64,000 nt of DNA. Source: Balanoglossus misakiensis. Its lineage: Eukaryota; Hemichordata. Below the pieces are notes generated by a model. It was not told where the DNA came from and did no database searches. It saw nothing but the letters and a program-made list of their open reading frames with translations. The stretch spans positions 6,262,001 to 6,326,000 of the forward strand of contig CM082578.2 of assembly GCA_040954595.2 (NCBI GenBank). The letters run 5' to 3'. The position numbers and the translations under genes were made by a program. Positions 1 to 11,546 of the stretch are shown here, in pieces (the first letter of the stretch is position 1; each line of letters opens with the position of its first letter).

Positions 1-1490
1 ACTACACTCAATTTTGATCGAAACCGTTATGAACGTCCGACGAGGGGCTTGTAACTAGTTAAAAATACACACGATTGTGTGCACACCCCCTGTCTGAGTA
101 TGTTTACGGCAGCTACCGCCCGGCCATAGGCCGCCACGCTAATACGGCAAAGCAGCGGTCAGCGATAGCGTGCGCGTCCTGTAACCACAGTAACTGGATC
201 GAACGCTAAAAATCCAATGTTTTGTACACAGAGATTTTGTACCGTTCACGAAAATCCCTAAGGCTTTTTTCACAGGCGACGTAGGCCAGCCAAATTTGAC
301 CTGCTTGTTGAGAACGCACTTCCGCATAGTGTGACGGATCGTTTTTTCGGTTTTCGTCGTGCTAAGAAGCGATACCAGTGGAAGAGTGCGTCCAAAAACA
401 CCCAAAATCGATGACTTTTTCAGGTGTGGTACGGGTATGCTGAAATCGTAGGATACAACGATAATATTCGAAAACAAAATCCGTCACGATCTTCCCTGGT
501 TCAAGCAACTAATGAATACGTATCAAGTTCGTTTTTGAGGTCACGGAATAAAAAGCCTTAGGCTGCATTCACAAACACCTCTGGAGGGGGGGGGGCAGGA
601 GAATTGAGGGGGGGGGATTTGAAAAAATTGAGGGTATGTGAGGGGGGGGATTTGAAATAATTTAGGGACTGAAAGGGGGGGGGACTTGAAAACTTTAACG
701 ACTAAATATTTATTTTGAGTCCACAAAAATGCAGTTTCGCGCCCTTTATTTTACAAAATTTTCTCATGTGGCAGGGGGACACCCCCTCCCACACCCACCC
801 CCTCCATTCATCAACACCTTTCAATCATTTACTGGTTTATCTAGTGTCCCAGGTCAGGGGACTTGCCCCAACCCATGATAACTTTGAGCGCCGACGGTTA
901 AATTTGTCCTCCCCAACATACCGGTAGTTGAGTTAATTTGCTTTTGCCGGGTTCATTAAAATGCAGCTTTGAGCTCTGTATTTTAGAAAATTTTCTTACG
1001 TGGGAGGGGGACACCCCCTCCCAAACCCACCCCCTTCAATTCTCGGTTTACAAAGTCTCCCAACACAGAATACAAATATATGTACTTAAAAAATAAAAAC
1101 AATGTTCAGTTTTAATACCCACTGATGAAGGGAAATATCAGTTTCAAATTCTTTTCATGGGAGCGCTGTTTTTCTTTTTACAAGATAGATAGGTGATGTG
1201 TTTTGCTCTGTGAAAGACAATGGGGGGGGATTTCAAAATTTTGGCAGTTTGGAAGGGGGGGATTTGAAAATATTGGCAGTTCGGAAGGGGGGCATGTGAA
1301 AATTAGCGGTAAAAAAAATTGAATTCTCCCGCCCCCCCCCCTCCAGAGGTGTTTGTGAATGCAGCCTTAGGCTTTTGAAATTTGACCTAACTAATTTGCA
1401 TATCAATGGCGTCAGGGGGCGCGCGCTCACAATCGTGCGTATTTTTAACTAGTTACCAGCCCCTTGTTAGACTCTGAAAACGGCTTAGTC
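1..1490. mobile_element. Nested inverted-repeat (foldback) element
   Basis: Two sets of inverted arms are nested. The outer arms lie at about 20-100 and 1410-1490; both carry a core reading AACTAGTTAAAAATAC in one orientation or the other, followed by a C(A/G)CACGATTGTG block. The inner arms lie at about 551-605 and 1322-1377 and share AGGCTGCATTCACAAACACC. Between the inner arms are G-run modules of the form GGGGGGATTTGAAA repeated on the same strand, and a direct repeat at about 721-815 and 952-1043 with GGGGGACACCCCCTCCCA in each copy. No transposase reading frame was seen, so it looks like a non-autonomous DNA element or one element inserted in another. The left end may extend beyond the window. 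The class is not identified. Confidence 0.7.
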
Positions 1491-4400
1491 CAAATCGGGG
1501 TGTAATGTCCTATAAAGGCCCATAGCAACGGGCAAAAAGATCCTAGGGACCCATCTTAACCCCAACACAAACATCACAGGTGACGCCTGCATTACCTTCA
1601 ATCTGGCGCAACTTACATGAGCTGTATGGCCACAGTGATTGAGGGAGTGTGTTCGAACAGAAGTTACCAAAATATCAGGATAAAGTATTTTTTGGTGATC
1701 CTAGCCCTTTTAAGCCTGAAAACAGAGTCTGTTCTGACATATGTGCAATGTACGACCGTGTCATTTTACAAGTAACTGAACGCTGAATAGCGTACTAAAC
1801 TGCGCGGTGATATGTGTGTAACTCAACTTTATATTATATTAACATCCATCGCTGAGAACACGCCGAATGAACATACTGAAATTATCCAAGCGATACATCA
1901 AAATGCTTGGAATCATGAAGCGGGAATTGCTACCTTGCTCAGTGGAATGGATGGCAGTCCATGAAGATTGCCTATTACAGGACCTAATGTGGACCTTTAT
2001 ATCAGACGACGCGGTTCATCGGCGCTGCCACACAATACCTATAGGTCTGCAACTGTTATCGGCATCTTTTAAATAAAAATGTCTGAATGCGCGCGCATCA
2101 TCTTCGAGAGATAAACCCGGAGGCCTGAAGAATAGTGGTCGCGTATCATTGTAAACGACGATTGATATTTGATGACGCAAATGATGAAATAACCACTCGC
2201 TCTGCAGTGTCACTCTCCCTGTGGGTTTTGTTGCAGACGGAAATGCATGAGATGGTTACCATGTAGTAATCACGAAAACGCACGGTATGTTGCGTTCAGA
2301 AAGGTCATCATGCATGTGATGATACCGCTCGGTTTAGTTCAGAATCAAGACTTTTCAAGCATCTTCAGCGTGTGCGGATTCGAGGATTTTTTTTCTAACG
2401 GGAAAGAAATTATTCTTATAAAACCTGATAGAATAATGTCAGAGAAACTCTTTATCTGTCAAAGAGTTCTTTGGCTTTTAGGCCTTTTCGGGCAAACAAT
2501 ATAAAAGAAATAGTTGAAACGATGCACACCCTCGCCCAAAATGACACGAAACACGAGACAATGCTCTGCAATGAGCTTAAAGGGACATTCTGGTTCCATG
2601 CATCAATCACAGTTCCTGGTTCTACTCCACATAACATGCTAAAATGCTCAGTATCCTGTTTTTCAACACGGCCAGGAGTGTAATTAATTCTTGTCCGGAT
2701 ATGAATTCAATTTTCAACAATTACGATGGCGACTACACACAGACAGGCTATGTTGACAAGTGTTAGGGATTTAATCATGTTTCAGGGATTCGACCAAGAA
2801 ATAAAAATATCTGACACTATTTCCAAAAGTAATAGGGCTGGAGTGTTTGATGTACTAATAACAACAATATTTGTTGTTTACGTAGTGTCCAAAGGGTTTC
2901 ACTCCGGGAGTCCCCCCAAAATTGCTGTTAAGTACAACAGCTCAGATTTTAAAATCTCTTTTGCTTGGCAGTCCTTACCTCCATGTGTATGTTTTGGGTT
3001 TAGGGGGGGGGTACTTCACTTCCAAAGCGATGTATTACCTTAATATTTCGATAATCTTTCACTCAAAAAAGTCACCAAAAGTATAAAAAAATAGTTTGAA
3101 TAATTGTACCATCATTGTGATGATTTCAATGGCGTTTTCTCGGACAAGTTTCCCTTGATGAAACGATGGTAGGTTTTAAAACGTGTCCACAGGCATCCTT
3201 GCACCATTGAAGATAGTTCCCGCTATCATGTCGTCCGCAAACACGACATGAAAAATGTTCGGTGTTTACGACGTGTTCGTGTTCAGGACAGCGAGTTTGA
3301 AGAGCTCATCACTGTACGAGATCATGAACACACAACGAGATCTATATCCAGTCACGCTGACGAGCCAACGTTTTTCTATTCACTAACGTACCCATAAATC
3401 TTTACATCGTACTTCGTATGTTTGTCTATCATAAAAAGGTCACGTGAGAGCTCTTGCAAAAAAAGATTTATAACCCGCTGCGCCGTCAACTTCTGCACCG
3501 CTGTCATATTTCTAAAAGCAGGACCAATGTTTCTTCTCTTATTCGAAAATCAACCGTAGCGGACACTTGACTGTTGCTTTTGTATAGACGATGCTAGCTG
3601 CAGAAAAAAACTAATATGTAGGTTCTTGTCAGAGTATCACCGTTATCACTGATTGACTGGCAGTGGCAATCAATCGTCGTTTCGCGACGTTGGACTTTCC
3701 CCAGCAAAGCCATTATCCTGATGCACATCCATCCACCCTATCTGAAATGAAGTGTGATGCACTTGAAAACCAAATTAAGATCATTACCTCTCCATTTGGA
3801 CAAAACTCGGTCACTGCACTCCATTATTCCACTTCAGATTTTACTGCACTGCGGGCAAAAAAGAAAAACTTGTTGAACCACGTGAGCCTGTGTCGTTCAC
3901 CCATGAACGAGTTTTCGGCCGCGACAATGAAACAGTCGGGCGCAATTCACCATAGTGAGGTCGCGTGTCAATCATTCGATCTTTTCTTGCCGTTGAACAC
4001 AGCATCAACAATTTCCTGTGGTGGAGACGGGTATGCATAACCCTTGCAACGGGGATTCGTTGCAAACTTAATGAGGCGGACAGCCAGGTGAAAATATTCA
4101 TGTATTCTCGTTCTCCATCAACTAATGCAAGTTTACAGATTGGCGACCCAGTGGCGCGAAACATCCATCACGTTCCCATAGCAATGCTGTAATCAGGTGT
4201 TTTTCTTTCTTTCTCGTCGCTATCACAACCACTCTCTTACCAGATGGAGAGATCCTTCGTGACTGATGGAGAAAGAAGTATCCCCAGTTCGGCGCTTTTG
4301 CCGATTAACCCGCAGATCAATTTCCGGGGAGTCGAGTAGGTCTCCTAGGAGTAAACCTCTGGTCGTGTGAGTGTTTTGCTTATAGGCAAGTGCGTGTGTC

Positions 4401-4890
4401 TATGCTAGTGTAAATACCGCCGCAGTGGCTTTTAAAGTACAAATATGTCATTAATAGCTGTGGGGAAATATCATTCGATAGTTGTCTTCCCGCAAGATGT
4501 ATCGCGATTGTTATTTTGAGACCCCCTCCACTTTAAAGACGCGTGCAGTGAAATCTGAGCGGAGCATGGATGCTCGCCGGGGTCGGGGCAGTCGTGGTTG
4601 TTATGATCAAACGCACACAGCACTGAGTTCGTTCTGACAAGACATGCAAGAGTTCTCCCTGCTTCGGTGCATGATTGTCAAGAATCGATCCTCTCTTGTT
4701 CCGAGTGCTTCCATCAACCACTGCATTAAATTGGGCAATCCGACTATTATGAATATTTTTTCTTCAGCGAACCACGTGACCCCGTCACGCGCAGAACGCC
4801 GGCAATCAGTACGTTAAAGTTGCGCTATGTGGCTGGCATTGCCTCCGCATGTTTCGTTTTCTTTTCAACAGTGTTGACAGATTTCCGACA
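1491..4890. other. No gene recognised
   Basis: AT-rich non-coding DNA upstream of the GPCR gene. The open frames here (for example 2726-3043 and 3663-4040 on +) lack recognisable motifs, strong start contexts or splice signals and I do not regard them as genes. No RNA gene or clear repeat was seen. Confidence 0.5.
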
Positions 4891-4895
4891 CCACC

Positions 4896-4901
4896 TATAA
4901 A
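4896..4901 (+). promoter_or_regulatory. TATA box of the GPCR gene
   Basis: TATAAA within CCACCTATAAAGGGAC lies 137 bp upstream of the chosen ATG at 5033. A start of transcription about 25-30 bp downstream would give a 5' UTR of roughly 100 bases. No other TATA box lies closer to the start codon. This is a sequence match only. Confidence 0.5.
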
Positions 4902-5032
4902 GGGACAGGAATTGTCTTCGCACTGAATGTGGGTCTTTGCCGCTGTTCGTTGATTGATTGATTTATCGAGTGGAGCCGGTAACTCCGAGACGTGGGAATC
5001 TCAACATTGCTCATCAATATACCCTCGCCGCT

Positions 5033-5962
5033 ATGAACAACACAACAGCGTACATTGAGTACTACCCGTGGCCGTGTGCAGACAGGAAGGCACAGGATAT
5101 CGTGGCTGTTGTTCTGTTGGTGGTCGGGATGATCGGCAACGTCGCCTTCCTCTACACCGTGTTCTGTTTGAACGAAATGAGAACGGTCACCACGAACGTG
5201 TACTTGTGCCACCTGGCCGTGGCCGATCTGTTGTTCCTGGTTTCCAACGGGATCGCCATCGTGTGCTACGTGATACGACACGCTGTCGGGAATTTCGACG
5301 CCTGCAAGACCCTGCTCATGTCAACCCTGTTCCACTGCGTGGCCAACTTCACCGCCGCCACCAGTTTCTACGCCTCCATGCTGATCATCGGGGCGATTGC
5401 CCTGGAGCGCTACTTCGCCATCTGCCAACCCCTTCGCGGAGCCGTGCACCTGGTGTGCCTGCGCCGGGCGTCGTTCGTCATGCAGGCGATGTGCTGGCTG
5501 GTGGCGTCCGTGGCCAGCGTCACCAACCTGCTGCCGTGCTGGGGTTTCGGGCATCTGCGCGCGGAGATCGACAAGGGGCAAAACCTGACGGCGATATGCA
5601 CGTTCTTCCTGCTCACGATCTGCATCACCACGCTGTACATTCAGATGGTGAAATCGCTGTGGAAATCGTCGCACAACGACATCCTCAACGCTCCCGCTGC
5701 CTGGGATACAGAGAAACAGGTGATGAGGGTCTGCTTAGTAACAGCAATAACATTTGTCGTCTTTCTCCTGCCTTACATAATCCGCCTGATTCTCGATTTA
5801 TTGATATACTACTTCAGAATTTACAACTTGCAAATGTATGTGTGTTTCTATAACATTCCCATGTACTTTCTGATATTGAATTCTGCGGCCAATCCTATTT
5901 TATACAGCATAGCGAGTTCAAAATACAGGAGAGCTTTTAGGATAGCTTTCCATTGTGGTTAG
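5033..5962 (+). CDS. Class A (rhodopsin-family) peptide-type GPCR, intronless
   Basis: A 309-residue seven-transmembrane receptor at the plasma membrane, expected to signal through G proteins. The ATG at 5033 is the first in-frame ATG; the frame upstream opens only from a TTG. It gives a short N-terminus with overlapping N-glycosylation sequons at Asn2/Asn3. Landmarks: GMIGN with Asn36 (TM1), LAVADLL with Asp65 (TM2), Cys91 before TM3, ERY 125-127 ending TM3, Trp155 (TM4), Pro247 in FLLPY (TM6), and NSAANPILY 283-291 (NPxxY, TM7). The second loop is short, with Cys169 or Cys189 as possible disulfide partner. TM5 (about 187-208) has no proline and TM6 lacks the CWxP Trp. The NSAANPILYSIASSKYRRAF stretch resembles neuropeptide receptors such as the TRH/neuromedin U group, but the ligand cannot be assigned. 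No introns are seen. Codons are GC-rich up to about residue 227 and AT-rich after it. Confidence 0.93.
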   Translation: MNNTTAYIEYYPWPCADRKAQDIVAVVLLVVGMIGNVAFLYTVFCLNEMRTVTTNVYLCHLAVADLLFLVSNGIAIVCYVIRHAVGNFDACKTLLMSTLFHCVANFTAATSFYASMLIIGAIALERYFAICQPLRGAVHLVCLRRASFVMQAMCWLVASVASVTNLLPCWGFGHLRAEIDKGQNLTAICTFFLLTICITTLYIQMVKSLWKSSHNDILNAPAAWDTEKQVMRVCLVTAITFVVFLLPYIIRLILDLLIYYFRIYNLQMYVCFYNIPMYFLILNSAANPILYSIASSKYRRAFRIAFHCG

Positions 5963-6129
5963 GAAGGTTATGCATACCCATCACAGCAGAGCCTTTTTTG
6001 TTATCCGTGTATATTAGCTTTTTCTGTTATCATTTCTCTTCATGTATAAGTTTATGTATTCCTTCAGAACGCACTATTACAGGGGTTTGTCGTTGCCACG
6101 ACTTTTCACTTACATGTGCCTAGCGCCGC

Positions 6130-6135
6130 ATTAAA
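6130..6135 (+). terminator. Candidate poly(A) signal of the GPCR gene
   Basis: ATTAAA, a common variant polyadenylation hexamer, lies 168 bp after the receptor stop codon. It is the first such hexamer noticed downstream. Confidence 0.35.
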
Positions 6136-6191
6136 TCCACTGGTGTTTTTTTTAAAATCCAAGATGAAGACTGATGGACTCGTAAAGTAAC

Positions 6192-6475
6192 TTAAAGGGA
6201 CAAAGTCTCTCTCTCTCTCACTGGCCTTTTTCCATTAATTATGTTTGATTTAAGATACTGTCTATTTTATTCTACATGTAGATATATAGTGAGTCTACAC
6301 AACTTCCATCCCACACATGAGAGTGAAAAACTCGTCATAATGAATAATCGGTGTTTACCGTTTATAACTTTTGGCTAGATTTTTTCTCTCACATCCTACA
6401 AACGGGATGGACTGTGCATGTGTGGTCTAACGTTGATTCACCATACATGTATATCCACATGTAGAACAATATAAA
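6192..6475. mobile_element. Truncated copy of the AGGGACAAAG MITE
   Basis: Starts with TTAA then AGGGACAAAGTCTCTCTC and follows the complete element at 51218-51560 through its internal palindrome (GAGTGAAAAACTCG arm and its later inverse). The similarity stops near 6475, so the last part including the right terminal repeat is missing. This copy lies in the 3' flank of the GPCR gene. Confidence 0.7.
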
Positions 6476-9400
6476 CGATGTATTGCGCGTTTTCAAATCT
6501 CAAAATTGTATTTGTGAAAATTTCAAGAAAATGACAATACTGCAACACAGTTTTCTCAAAAATTCTACATGTAAAGCTATCATGGTATGTGATAACCACG
6601 CACTGCATCTGGGTATAGGCATCTGCCTCGAGGCGTGTTTGCATTTTAGAATAACCTTTCTAGAAGCGGTCTCGGTGATGGTGCACCTTTTGTTCTAAAA
6701 AAAAACAGCTGCACGTCTTTCCGTGATATTCCGCGCTCGTCTTGCATTTTCTTTGCTCATCTGACGTTCGAATCGACGTCTGAGCCGGAATGATGAAACG
6801 GTTTCCGTTTCTCTGGAGTTACCTGCCGTCAATGTGGACTGCTGTCAAATTACAGCATTTAATATTCTTCTCCCATCAAACTGAAGAATGCCGCGGAAGA
6901 GCAGCTGCCATCACCATGGAAACAAAACATCGCGAATTCTCAAGTTAGGGAGAGACAAGCAATAAAGTTCATTCTCAGTGCTACGGTCTGTTCACAACGC
7001 TGAGAGGAAACCATGGCAACATATTCACATTTGGAAGCAACAGTTCTTATTTATCAACAGTGTAATTTATCCTGTCGCTTTATCTAGGGGAAGACCATTT
7101 GATTTCCTTGGGGAGGGACAGTTTTAGAAATTACTATTTGCATGTTTTATTATTTTCTTAGCCCGGGTTTCCGTATTGATATTTTATTGTATTACAAAGT
7201 CCCCAACAAAACACGCGCTACATTTTTGCTTGTTGGCCGAGTTTAATTAGAGCACTTGAGTTACGCTACCGCCGTGTCGGAATATTGACCGCGGTAATAT
7301 CGCTTTAGCATATGCCAGATCGCAATACACAGCTATACATTTGAATTTTGCATTTATATAGAGCTTTTGGTCTCAAGGGACCATGTCCCGGTATTTTGTT
7401 TCATTGTGATAGTTACAGGTAGATGCCGTAGGCCCTGTTCGAATATTCGTGGCGACAACCTGGAGAGCACAAAGGACTTTTAATTTCAACTTCTAAAAAT
7501 GAACACAATCAAAATGATGTCAAACTATTTTGTACCATCTAATATAAAACGGGTTATTATAATACTACCGCTGACAAAGACAGATTGCCGTCGGTGATGC
7601 TACACCCTTGTAACATTGAAGTTCATCTACCTGGATAAATTGACAATGATTCAGTGTCGATTCCCAAGCGACCCTAAAGTTAATAGACCCTGACCGGGTC
7701 GGTGTTGAATAGCGAGAAAACTGCACGTTGGACGCTTTTCAAAAGTAATGCCTATTTGTTAACAGATGTATGGTAATTATAGAAGACGCATCTGCCAAAT
7801 GACATTGTTGGGTGAACATAATGAGGGCCTGGGCCCGGTCCCGTATGTTGCACCGGCCGGGTTTGTGAATATGTAAAGGTTAACCATATTAAAGTGATGG
7901 AGAATTTCCCAAATTAATGTGCATTTTTTCACTTTTGGAGGTTACCTTTTGAGAATCTGACTTGTTCTTCACAAAGCGTCCATGAATAAATTAACACAAC
8001 ATTCAGAATTGCCTTTAGTATGCGCCATTTTCAATTGTTTGGTATAGTCATTTGGTCTTTAGGGGAACAGTTGCTATATCTTTTGACGTCATCACGTTAC
8101 CCTGCCAACAGCGACATCAGTCTCAGCCTGCGTGTAGACACAACAATAATGACGTCATATCTGGCGTTTTCTGAAGCCGAAGTGTTCTTGTCACTCTACA
8201 AGCATGACATCTTTGGCCTCGCCTTGGTTCTTGGTACCTTGGCTGTGGGGGTCTGTGTAACCGAGGGACGAGAAGAAAAACATGATAATAATTGCCATTC
8301 TCAGCAGATGGAACTACAAGGAAAATAGGGCCCCAGAATGTTGATAGATTTTTCCAAGTAGCTACTCACTGCTGACTTTCATCCTTTACTTGGTGTTTCT
8401 TGACAAACATGTATTAGATTTGGAAAACGCATTCCTTATAGCATTCGACCCCCCCCCCTTCCCATATCCATTGGCCCGCCCTTAGGAAGTTCACGTCGTA
8501 TCATCTCATGTCGTCCAATGCACACATATTCATCATTCACAACTGAGTCTGTCTGTCAGCAGAGTTTAAATATAGCATCACCTGTGATAGGGACAAACCT
8601 AAATATTGTAAATATGAACAACAAATTTGCAATTTGTGTGTGTGGTTTTAATGTAGTCTCCGAATGGTACTGACTTTTTAGCCAAACCGGAGGGGGCTAA
8701 TGCAAGTTAATTCTTTTCCTAGGATAATGTACAGGGTTGTGAATATCCGTTTGTATCGCCTTCGTTCCTCAAATGGAGTTTTATCCCCCGCCAATTGATA
8801 TGGGTCAGCAGTACCTTCAAGAAATGCCCTGATATATATGATCAATTCGTTACTACAAATCCGACTGGGCCACTTTATGATTGACAAGCGGAACATGTTT
8901 CACCGTGTATAAAGCACAATATCCGTGCTGGGCAGGGAGGTTACCGATAATCGCCACACAGCGACCATCACCGTGAATAAGTTATGAAAGCTACACTTTC
9001 ACATTTCTGATAGTCATGACTTCAAGACTCCGACTTCAGGTCACCGATATCGGCAAGTTAATTGGACCATCTTGATGTGCATGTCTACATGCGCGGATTA
9101 AACCGCGATATTTCATGAAGGAACGTCAAGCGCAAATGGAAGCTCATCTGGTAGCCGTTTCAGATTGACGTCTGCGCGATCACATTTTAAAGTCAGAAGA
9201 AAACGGCAATGATTGTTGTTGTCACGCTTTTAGTTTGGCATCCGCCAGTTATAACCGCCAAATAAAAAAATATGCTCTCCACGTCCATGGGAATATGTGA
9301 AACAAAACCCCTGCCGTCGACATATGATTCTGGAATGTCTGTCTCGATGAAAAGCTCCGTTGGTTGCTTCTATCCAGAATGAGACTTTATTGGCGATCAT

Positions 9401-11200
9401 TGGAGGTCATTTCACTGATGCACCCTTGGGCCTTTTTTCCTTCCACATATTGGAGAGAAAATGTCATTTGACTCGCATGATGTGACCGATTCCGCGCAGA
9501 AGACAGCCACTGTATAAAATAATCTGATTGAATCTGTAATGAACGTCGAGATTGAAACAGCGGGCCACACATATACTTGAGTACACTCGAAACTGGGAGG
9601 CATAGATGTGTAATAGATCAAACATGTATGAAATACCGGGAATCCGTATGCAATTGATGGTCCGACAAGATATGATGAATCCACTTAGTGTATTGCCGGC
9701 AGGGATTTCTCACACCTAAAGCATATCTGCGCATCTGTGAATTGACGGGAGTCGAAACTAACCGACCCCGCGCACGACTAAACTCGTGTCAGTCGTACGT
9801 GCAGTGCTCTTGCAGAAAACACCACGCGTGAATTATACAAATCGACCGATACATCTTTAGGCCCTGAGATACATCACCAACATTTGCACATATTTTCGCC
9901 CGGTTTCAGGCGTGGAGTTCATAAGGCGATACATTTGCTGCACCGTTTACTTCAGTTGAGCCGCGATAAATGACTCTGCTTGAAATTTCTCAATAGTTTT
10001 GTAAGCCTGTTTCCATGCGCTCCGACCCGGGGGCGACACTCCAGCAATTCATATAGAAAAAAATGGGTGATGCATCTATTGTACATGTAAGTTGTTTTTG
10101 TCGTTCTTGTCGTTGTTCACGGCATTCGTCATTAAATCCAAGAGTGTGCGTTGACCAGTGTGTTAAACACAACGCGACGTGGGCATTACACTCTCGTCTC
10201 TTTAAAATCATAGCTGGGGGATCTCGGCACGGTAATTGTAGCGTTTAGGTTCAAAGTACCATTGCTTTGTTTAAATCACTGCGGTTGAACCTTTGCTTAG
10301 TATACGTGAAAGAGTTTTCAACTGCCTCGTTGCACGTGTTAATGGGACTTCTGTTAGAAGACGGTGACAGTATCCTAACGATCCGTACGCTCCCCAAGTG
10401 ACATAAATCACTCAAAGGTCGCGATTAGCTTGTTTGTGTTTCAGAAATATAGCGACAAATTGCAGTTTTTCCGAAAGACCGCCATGAACCGAACATCACT
10501 AAAATTCGAAATTGTTCTCGTAAGACCAAGGTGAGCTCAGCTCTGAATAAATGTATGTCAATCTCGAGGAGTTCTATGTAAACAAGTCAAATTAAAGCGA
10601 CATTAGGCGTCTTTTCCCCGTCGCTATTACAATGCAGAATACACGGCTTATCAAAGGGTGGCCATAAATCACATTGCATTGAATGATCACCGTCGCGAAG
10701 ACGGTCACATGAAATCCACTCGACAGAAACTGACATTAGGCAGACATCATCGACGTGGACATGTATTGCAATTTTACGTCCCACTAACTCGGCTAAGCCA
10801 AGTCATTAAATTCGTTGAAGTGAGTGGCTCGCAATATATGTGTTCGCCGTGTCAAAAAGGTTTATTTGTCTTTCATCTTCGGTGACGGGCAAAAAAGCCA
10901 AGAGTTGCGTGAGCTTATTAAACGGTACTCTCGTTCCAATATTACTGTCTAACTGAACACTATGCAACACGAATAAACCATATTCCGACCTTCACGAGAC
11001 CATGCGAGATCTCGCGTGGTTACATGTATGCAGTTTACTAGTATATGGGAGGACATTCTCATGGATAACAAACACAGCCAAATGGCCAAATGTGTTAAAC
11101 GAAAATTCACTGCCATGCAAGAGAGTCGCTATATATGACTCTACTTTGTTTCAAGGCGGATTTTGTAGTTAGTTGACCCAAACTAGATTGCGTAAGATTG
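6476..11200. other. No gene recognised
   Basis: AT-rich non-coding sequence. The longest frame (8020-8328, +) has no recognised domain. A C-run occurs at about 8450. I see no RNA gene and no further element with readable ends. Confidence 0.45.
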
Positions 11201-11203
11201 TTA

Positions 11204-11544
11204 CTACAGAATTCTAAATAGCTGCAACGAACTCCAAACTAGCAACACCGTATTTCTTTGATTGGAGCGACACGTAAATATCTTGGTCAGAAGGTAACTA
11301 CGAGCTTCTTAGAGCAGCATTCGACACGCTAAACAACTCTCGTCGTCCGTGCTCGAATCTTCTACCCCTTTCAATTCACGTCTCTCTCAACACGCACTAC
11401 TTCAACTGCGCAATTGGGATGGGGGCGCCTCTTTGTCTACTAAATTGTGACGTTGTTACAATTTTAGAGATAACGTGTCGCTCCCATCAAAGGAACACGG
11501 TGTTGCCAGTTTGGCGTTCGTTGCAGCTATTTAGAATTCTGTAG
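11204..11544. mobile_element. Foldback MITE with 71-bp arms and TA target duplication
   Basis: The left arm (11204-11274) begins CTACAGAATTCTAAATAGC and the right arm (11474-11544) is its imperfect reverse complement ending CTGTAG. TA dinucleotides at 11202-11203 and 11545-11546 fit a TA target-site duplication, as for Tc1/mariner-type insertion. The arms enclose about 200 bp with no coding frame, so this is a non-autonomous element. The superfamily call rests only on the TA and the palindromic form. Confidence 0.75.
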
Positions 11545-11546
11545 TA

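Noticed and set aside
139-477. 112-residue minus-strand frame inside the nested inverted-repeat element
   Set aside because: No transposase motif (no DDE/D pattern or HTH) and it is too short; left as non-coding element DNA.
3663-4040. 125-residue frame on +
   Set aside because: No recognisable domain and overlapping frames on the other strand; likely chance.
5068-5853. 261-residue frame overlapping the GPCR gene, plus antisense frames at 5321-5674 and 5410-5640
   Set aside because: They are shadows of the GC-rich receptor gene. Only the receptor frame shows membrane segments and family motifs.
8020-8328. 102-residue frame on + with hydrophobic stretches
   Set aside because: No family resemblance, no splice or promoter context and an AT-rich background.
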